64,000 nucleotides of DNA from Sarcomyxa edulis (lineage: Eukaryota > Basidiomycota > Agaricomycetes > Agaricales > Mycenaceae): NCBI GenBank assembly GCA_009761415.1, contig QUOL01000002.1:2232001-2296000 (forward strand). Reading direction: 5' to 3'. Each line of letters begins with the position of its first letter. Within the stretch, counting starts at the first letter, position 1. Of the stretch, positions 58,907-64,000 are shown in pieces. Under the pieces are notes generated by a model. The model was not told where the DNA came from. It saw only the letters and a program-made list of their open reading frames with translations, and searched no databases. The position numbers and the translations under genes were made by a program.

Positions 58907-61638
58907 CTACAAAGTAAAGCGGAAATCAGGATGACGATCTCCTATGGGCGCACGCGTCTTCCCACTGTCCCATAATTCTTGGTAGTCTACTATGTTCTGT
59001 TGTCTGCGCCCTTCTCTTCGTGCTTTGTTCTCCCACATGCAGTACGATCTAAGTGGCACCGCCAAGTTCAATATCTCTTTCCAAATGACTCGAGAGCTTA
59101 TCGATATCACACTCACACGTTTGCAGCAATCAATATCCACGCGAGAACGAGAAACGCCAATACGATACTATGTCCTCGAATGTACTTCGGCGCTTGGTCT
59201 GCATATGTGCGAGTGGCATCAGCTATCATCAGGTCGGGGGAAGTTGTGGTATGCTGACCTGCTGTATAAGCGAATGTTGCGACAAAGCCTCTATATATTT
59301 CCGTCAGCGGGGTCTTCAAAAGAGTCTCATCAGATGTACTGACCCAGTGTTTGCGACGGCGAGCTGGAGCGCCGTCGTAGTCGCCTTCTTGTAGTAGCCG
59401 CTGCTGTTATTGGGCAATATGGAAAGGATGGACGGTCCAGATGGGTACCTATGAGTGTCAATATTAGTAAGCATATGTAGACTCCAGCGTCAATGACTAC
59501 TAACACGCCAGTAGCCATTAAAAATACCGCTGCATAACGAGCTGTATTAGTCTCAGCGGTTATTGCAATGATATACCCTGTATTCGAAATATTTATTTAG
59601 CAGGCCGCTGATGTCTCGCTGTGAATTATTATGCTGACCGACGATAGCAAGCGGTAAGAACATGAGAATGAACGGACCGCGCCACTGCAGGCGATCACTG
59701 AGGAACGCCACAACAACTATGGCGAAAATCTGAGTATATAAATGTTACCGAGATTAGGACACCGCATACCGGTAAGAACTGCTCCAGGAACATAAGGGGG
59801 AACTTGATAGATCATGATGTCAGGTAGGAGATCAACCGGATCGAGGTCCCGAAGACGAACCTGTGTGCAACTGTGCCGCACCTCCCTCGAATCCAAGTCC
59901 AGCTATAATAGTCGGTCTGTTAACTCTTGTCAGCCTGAGCTCTCAGATTATATTTCTGAGCAATATAAAAGGGCTTACAGAAACAAAGAGTACGAGTACA
60001 AACTGACGATGAAGCCGAAGTACGCCATCCCCGTCAACCAAGCTTGGATGTCAGTCAACCCTGTTGTTCAAGCACCTCAGTAAGTAATAATTCTTTATTG
60101 CAATGTGGTAGATGATATCAATCACCTCTGACGACCTCCCTCCACTCAAATACTTCATTCTCCTGGGTTATATGGGATGTTGGGGTGACGGTGGGTACGA
60201 CTTCGATTTTCTCTACCAATATCTCCCCATCTTTGTGGATATCGGATGCAGTGATGGGCTCAGAAGGCTCAGAAAGAGATGCACTTGATGCTGTGGAATC
60301 GTCCTCCCTGAAACGACGAACTGCAGTTGGGAAGGTGCTCGTTGGTCATTTGTTTTGTGCCACAACATAAGGACTCACGGGCAAATTCCCTCTCCTCTTC
60401 CGTTAAGAAGCTAGCAGATGCGATATTCGCGGGCAGGAAGAAAGCTGCAACTAGACTGAACAAAACCTTGAAACAAAGAAGGGGTCATTGCCATTGACAT
60501 GAGATGGTATACGGTAATCGAGATACTCACTGTGCAGATCCCCTCGAGAATATAAATCCAACGCCATCCCGCTAAGCCACCTATCCCGTCCATCTTGATG
60601 ATCACCGTCGCCAAGAGACCTGTGTTTGTAGTACGTCAGTAAAAGGCCACTAGTGGAGTGGTAGAGCCATGCAACTGACCTCCAAATGCTCCCGAGAGTG
60701 ATGCTGATTGCATTGACTATATGAGACTCGTAGTGCAATCTGCTACAAAACACTCACCGGACGCGTAGAAGATCCCGACTCTGAGCTGCAGCTCGTGGCG
60801 CTTATAGATTGTGCTCAAGTATAGTATCTGCAGACCGTCTTGAGGTTCAGAGAAGACGAGCATTGAACTTTGCGACATACCATGCCTGGGAGCAAGCCTC
60901 CTTCACATAGCCCAAGGAAAATCCGGATGGATAACAGGCCTGCGAAGCTATCGACCAGTGACTGCAAGTCGAGATAACACCATTATTGAAGGAGACAATG
61001 GGAGACTTGATATGAAAGAGGACTGACTGTGAGTGTAGTGACTATCCCCCAAAAGAATACAATTAGCGGAAGCCAGCGGTTAGGACGCATCTTCTTGAGA
61101 ATCCAGTTGGATGCTGTAACAATGATATGATCAGGGATTGACGGCAAGGTGGTAACAAAGGACTGCTCACGAAGTTCCACGAGGAGATATCTAGGATAGA
61201 GTAAATAACGATCACACTCAAAACGGAAAGTAGCTTACGTGACATAGAAGACTAGTAGATAGAGCAGAGATATTAGAGAGGTTTCGGTCACTGAGGAATC
61301 GCAATCATACCGGCGAGAGCTGTGTTGAATTGATTTCCATGCAAATGCGCATCACGTTCGAGGCCGGCAATTCTGAGTGAGGTTGTTGACATCCTCTGCA
61401 AGGCGACATCACTGGATCTACGTACCGAGCATTCCCAATGTTGGATCTGTCTATGAAGTTCGCTAGCCATAACTAGAGACTATCAGTGATGCTAAATACC
61501 GCAAGATGGTGCATGAGCGCTTACCAGAGCTAAAGGGGGCAAGATATGACAGTCTAGTTTCCATAAAATCCGTTTGGTCAAGACGTGACGATGAATGCGG
61601 TCCTCTTCCTGAGACTCGGAGTGGGTAGTAGCGCTCAT
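58907..61638 (-). CDS. MFS transporter, anion:cation symporter (allantoate/nicotinate permease) type
   Basis: Minus-strand gene with many short exons, from MSATTHSESQEEDR (61638) to DRHPDFRFTL and its stop at 58907. Family landmarks: RILWKLDCHILPPLAL, FIDRSNIGNAR (the D-R-x-N-I-G-N-A motif of the first helix), FYVTYLLVELPSN, WGIVTTLT, IRIFLGLCEGGLLPGMILYL and AGWRWIYILEGICT. A hydrophilic loop follows, with ASFLTEEEREFAR. The second half has FVATFAYTAGQ, AFLSDRLQWRGPFI and YPSGPSILS. The tail QNIVDYQELW... is cytosolic. This is the Dal5/Tna1-like family, which imports allantoate, nicotinate, pantothenate and related anions; the substrate cannot be chosen. About 12 membrane segments are expected. 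Exon borders in the middle are approximate, so only the span is given. The ATG at 61758 is an alternative start. Confidence 0.85.
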
Positions 61639-62572
61639 CTGGTAAGTAGCGAGTACTTGGTGAGTGGGGGGGATTAAGTTGGGAAGATCAGGACCGAGAG
61701 AATGGCAAGAAAACGGGTCCCATGAGGTCGTCTCTTGACCGAATAAGTAGTGTGGCAATCATAAAGTAGATACTTACCCCGCCACGCTAATTCCCTAGAT
61801 CTAGAGTTCTGGATGGGGATGCGGGGTCAAGATTGATATCTAGTTTCGGTACAGAGTTGTCCGTACGCGGATGCTGCCCAATAATATGCTAGACTATGAC
61901 GGTCCGAAAGTAAAATAACGCTGTTTCGCAGCTTTTCTTTTGGCGGTATCAAGATGTTTCGTTCCGCGTCTTATTGGTGAATCCCCATGATCAATAAGCA
62001 AGCATACACCTGTTAACTAATAAGAGCATTAGAACGATGTTAAATGACAGACATTCAAATTTAGCTACCTTCATTGTCGCCCTGAATTCTCACATGATGA
62101 GAATGTATCGACCAACTGCAAGCAGGTCATATGTCAGACGCCAGTACGAACTCGTGCTGATGTCCGCTCACCTGGACTGCATATTCGTCAGAGAAAAACG
62201 GGATCACTGAGACAGCTGGGTGCATTGCGAGGAGATAAGGATGATCATGAGAGAATCACGACACTTGGGCCAAATATAACGAAGGTGCAGCCATATTTAG
62301 CGGGTTTCTCTCTCAGGTCTGACAAGTTTGGGACGGCGGTCATGGAAATAGAAACATTATGGGAGCCATCGGAGCCACAGCTATTCCCCGAGCTCAGTAC
62401 CCATAACTGAGTGGCAGGAGGAGACGAAGAGACTCGGAGGCCGGAGTTCGGCGGCGGGAAAGCTCAGGCCGAAGCGTGCACGTGATAACGTGTTCGGCAC
62501 CGGCGCTCTCGATCACAAAGTTGGAAGTCCAGCAACTTGAAGTTGAAGGTCGTCCGAGGATATCGTCTAGCT
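61639..62572. promoter_or_regulatory. Divergent promoter region of the MFS transporter and TCERG1-type genes
   Basis: These 934 bp lie between two divergent start codons. The short ORF at 62225-62410 shows no family signal. No clear TATA box was noted on either side. Confidence 0.4.
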
Positions 62573-64000
62573 ATGTCAGCTCCTCAATTTGTTCCCTTGG
62601 GCCCCCCTCCTTTACCGCTAGGCTGGACAGAGCATATCGGTTCGTAGTCTTTGACCATGTACGTTCGTACATCTCTTCATACCATATATCTATTCATTTA
62701 GGTCCGGGCGGTCAAATCTACTATCACAATGTTCAAACTCAGGAATCTACCTATGTTCGGCCGCTACCTGCTTTTCCCATCCAGACAGTCCAGCCGGTCA
62801 AGAAGAAAAAGGAAAAACCACTTGTAAAAATTCCCATTCCGGGTACTGACTGGATACGCGTCAGAACGACGGAAGGCAATATCTTCTACTCCCATAAGGT
62901 CAAGAAGGAGAGTCTGTGGACTGTACCAGATGAGATCAAAGAGGCTGTAATCTTGCTGGAAAAGCAGGAGAAAGAAAAGGAGGAGAAGGAAGCGAGTCAA
63001 AAGGAAGACGACGGAGAGGCCGAGCGGCTGCTTGAGATAGAACGAGTCAAAGCCGAAGTGAAAGAAATGGTGAAAAGGAAAGCGGAAGATCCAGTTCCTC
63101 TGGACGAAGTCGTGATCTCTAAGAAAGCCAGGGTTGAAGAAGAGGACGAGGACGAGGACGAGGACGATTCTGACGACAGCGAAGAAGAGGAATGGCAGAG
63201 GGAGGCAGCTGATCAATTAGCTGCAGAGGCTGAGGAGGAAAAGAAACGGGTAGAAGAAGAGACTAGGAAACAAAAGGAGGAGGCAGAAGAGGAGGCCAGG
63301 AAGGCCAAGGAAGTACCGCTCAACATGCCCGCAAGAGTCGATTTGTCTCTCGAAGAGGGCAAGGCCTTATTCAAGGTAACTTATTGAGCCCTCAGCGACT
63401 TTGTCGACTAATTCTTCAATATTCCTGCTTTAGACTCTGCTTCGGGAGAAGGACATAAATCCGCTTCACCCCTGGGACACTTCTCTTCCACTCTTCATAT
63501 CTGACCCACGCTATGTTCTTCTTCCCTCAGTATCGGCCCGTCGAGAAGCATTTGACGAATACTGTCGGGACCGAGCGCGTGAACTACGTCAATCTAATGT
63601 GAAGAAGGAAAAGGACGCCGCAAATCCTAAAGAGGAATTCGAAAGACTACTTCGAGAGGAAGTCAAGAGTACGAGGACAAGCTGGGGAGACTTCAGGAGA
63701 ACGTGGAAAAAAGATAGACGGTTTTGGGGATGGGGTCGAGATGATAGAGAACGAGAGAAGAGGTTTAGAGAATATGTCCGGGAGCTGGGAGAAAGTAAGT
63801 TTTGTGCACCTCTTACGGATGCTAAATATTAATTTGCGTCTTCACAGAAAAACGCGCGGCGGCCCAAAAAGCAGAGGCGGAATTCTTCGTTCTACTCCGA
63901 GAGAAGGGATCTGTGAAACCAGACTCTATTTGGAAAGATGTGCGTCCCATTATATCACACAGATTTTTCTATACTTCTCTGAACTCCCTCTTTGAGCAGA
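62573..64000 (+). CDS. TCERG1/CA150-type WW and FF domain protein (5' part; runs off the window)
   Basis: Exons 62573-62639, 62702-63375, 63434-63794 and 63848-63939, with the next acceptor (GAGCAG) at the very end of the window. Start MSAPQFVPLGPPPLPLGW. WW domain 1 is LGWTEHIGPGGQIYYHNVQT, and a second WW-like domain is DWIRVRTTEGNIFYSHKVKK, then ESLWTVPDEI. A long acidic/basic coiled region follows (EEDEDEDEDDSDDSEEEEW). FF domains begin with LFKTLLREKDINPLHPWDTS and DPRYVLLPSVSARREAFDEY; the pattern W-(3)-L-(4)-DPRY is that of TCERG1 FF1. These proteins couple RNA polymerase II elongation to splicing through the WW/FF modules. I prefer TCERG1 type (S. pombe Dre4-like) over Prp40 because of the FF text. 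The 3' end is missing. Confidence 0.88.

Noticed and set aside
1..64000. tRNA, rRNA, CRISPR or operon structures
   Set aside because: No tRNA-like T-loop context or rRNA stretch was noticed, and the intron-rich fungal genes make CRISPR arrays and operons inapplicable; a tRNA scan was not possible.

Overview
The window is nuclear DNA from a filamentous basidiomycete, most likely an Agaricomycete; the species cannot be named from sequence alone. Nearly every gene is split by short introns of about 45-75 nt with GT-AG ends and a few GC-AG ends. Agaricomycete-type families are present (F-box/leucine-rich paralogues, an STB6-like protein, a small secreted Cys protein), and genes are packed on both strands with short shared promoters. 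Exon models were assembled by hand from splice signals and reading-frame phase. Where an exon list is given, the exon lengths sum to a whole number of codons.

Layout. 1-3.8 kb: the 3' end of an unidentified gene and a complete unidentified 322-residue gene. 4.0-6.2 kb: a small conserved unknown and a CCDC47-type ER membrane protein. 6.3-14.2 kb: two divergent genes of strikingly low-complexity composition, an STB6-like protein (minus) and a LONRF-type RING/LON E3 ligase (plus). 14.7-23.5 kb: three tandem F-box paralogues, a MITE-like element, and a fourth, heavily decayed F-box copy on the other strand. 23.7-26.2 kb: a TMEM16/anoctamin lipid scramblase or channel. 26.2-30.1 kb: mostly non-coding, holding a newly modelled 90-residue gene and a tandem satellite of about 181 bp. 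30.1-35.4 kb: a small secreted cysteine protein, an Opy2-like HOG-pathway membrane anchor and a Caf16-type ABC ATPase. 35.6-44.5 kb: an Air1/2 zinc-knuckle TRAMP subunit converging on a large IQGAP (CH, IQ array, GAP-related, RasGAP C-terminal). 44.9-47.6 kb: an AMP-forming acyl-CoA synthetase ending in the peroxisomal signal AKL. 49.6-57.8 kb: a Ccc2/ATP7-type copper ATPase divergent from a Vip1/PPIP5K inositol pyrophosphate kinase. 58.0-62 kb: an AKTIP/FTS-like UEV protein and an MFS allantoate/nicotinate-type permease. 62.6-64 kb: the 5' part of a TCERG1-type WW/FF protein, cut by the window edge.

Most genes are single-copy housekeeping functions: ubiquitylation, RNA surveillance and transcription, cytokinesis scaffolding, membrane lipid and ion handling, osmostress signalling, copper delivery and inositol pyrophosphate signalling. 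They are not an operon or a biosynthetic cluster. The accessory, fast-changing parts are the F-box block (14.7-23.5 kb) and the satellite/secreted-protein block (28.5-30.8 kb). I see no convincing new multi-gene system. The best candidates for something undescribed are the unidentified genes (1-954, 2430-3841, 3985-4464, 27365-27726), the secreted Cys protein, the MITE and the satellite.
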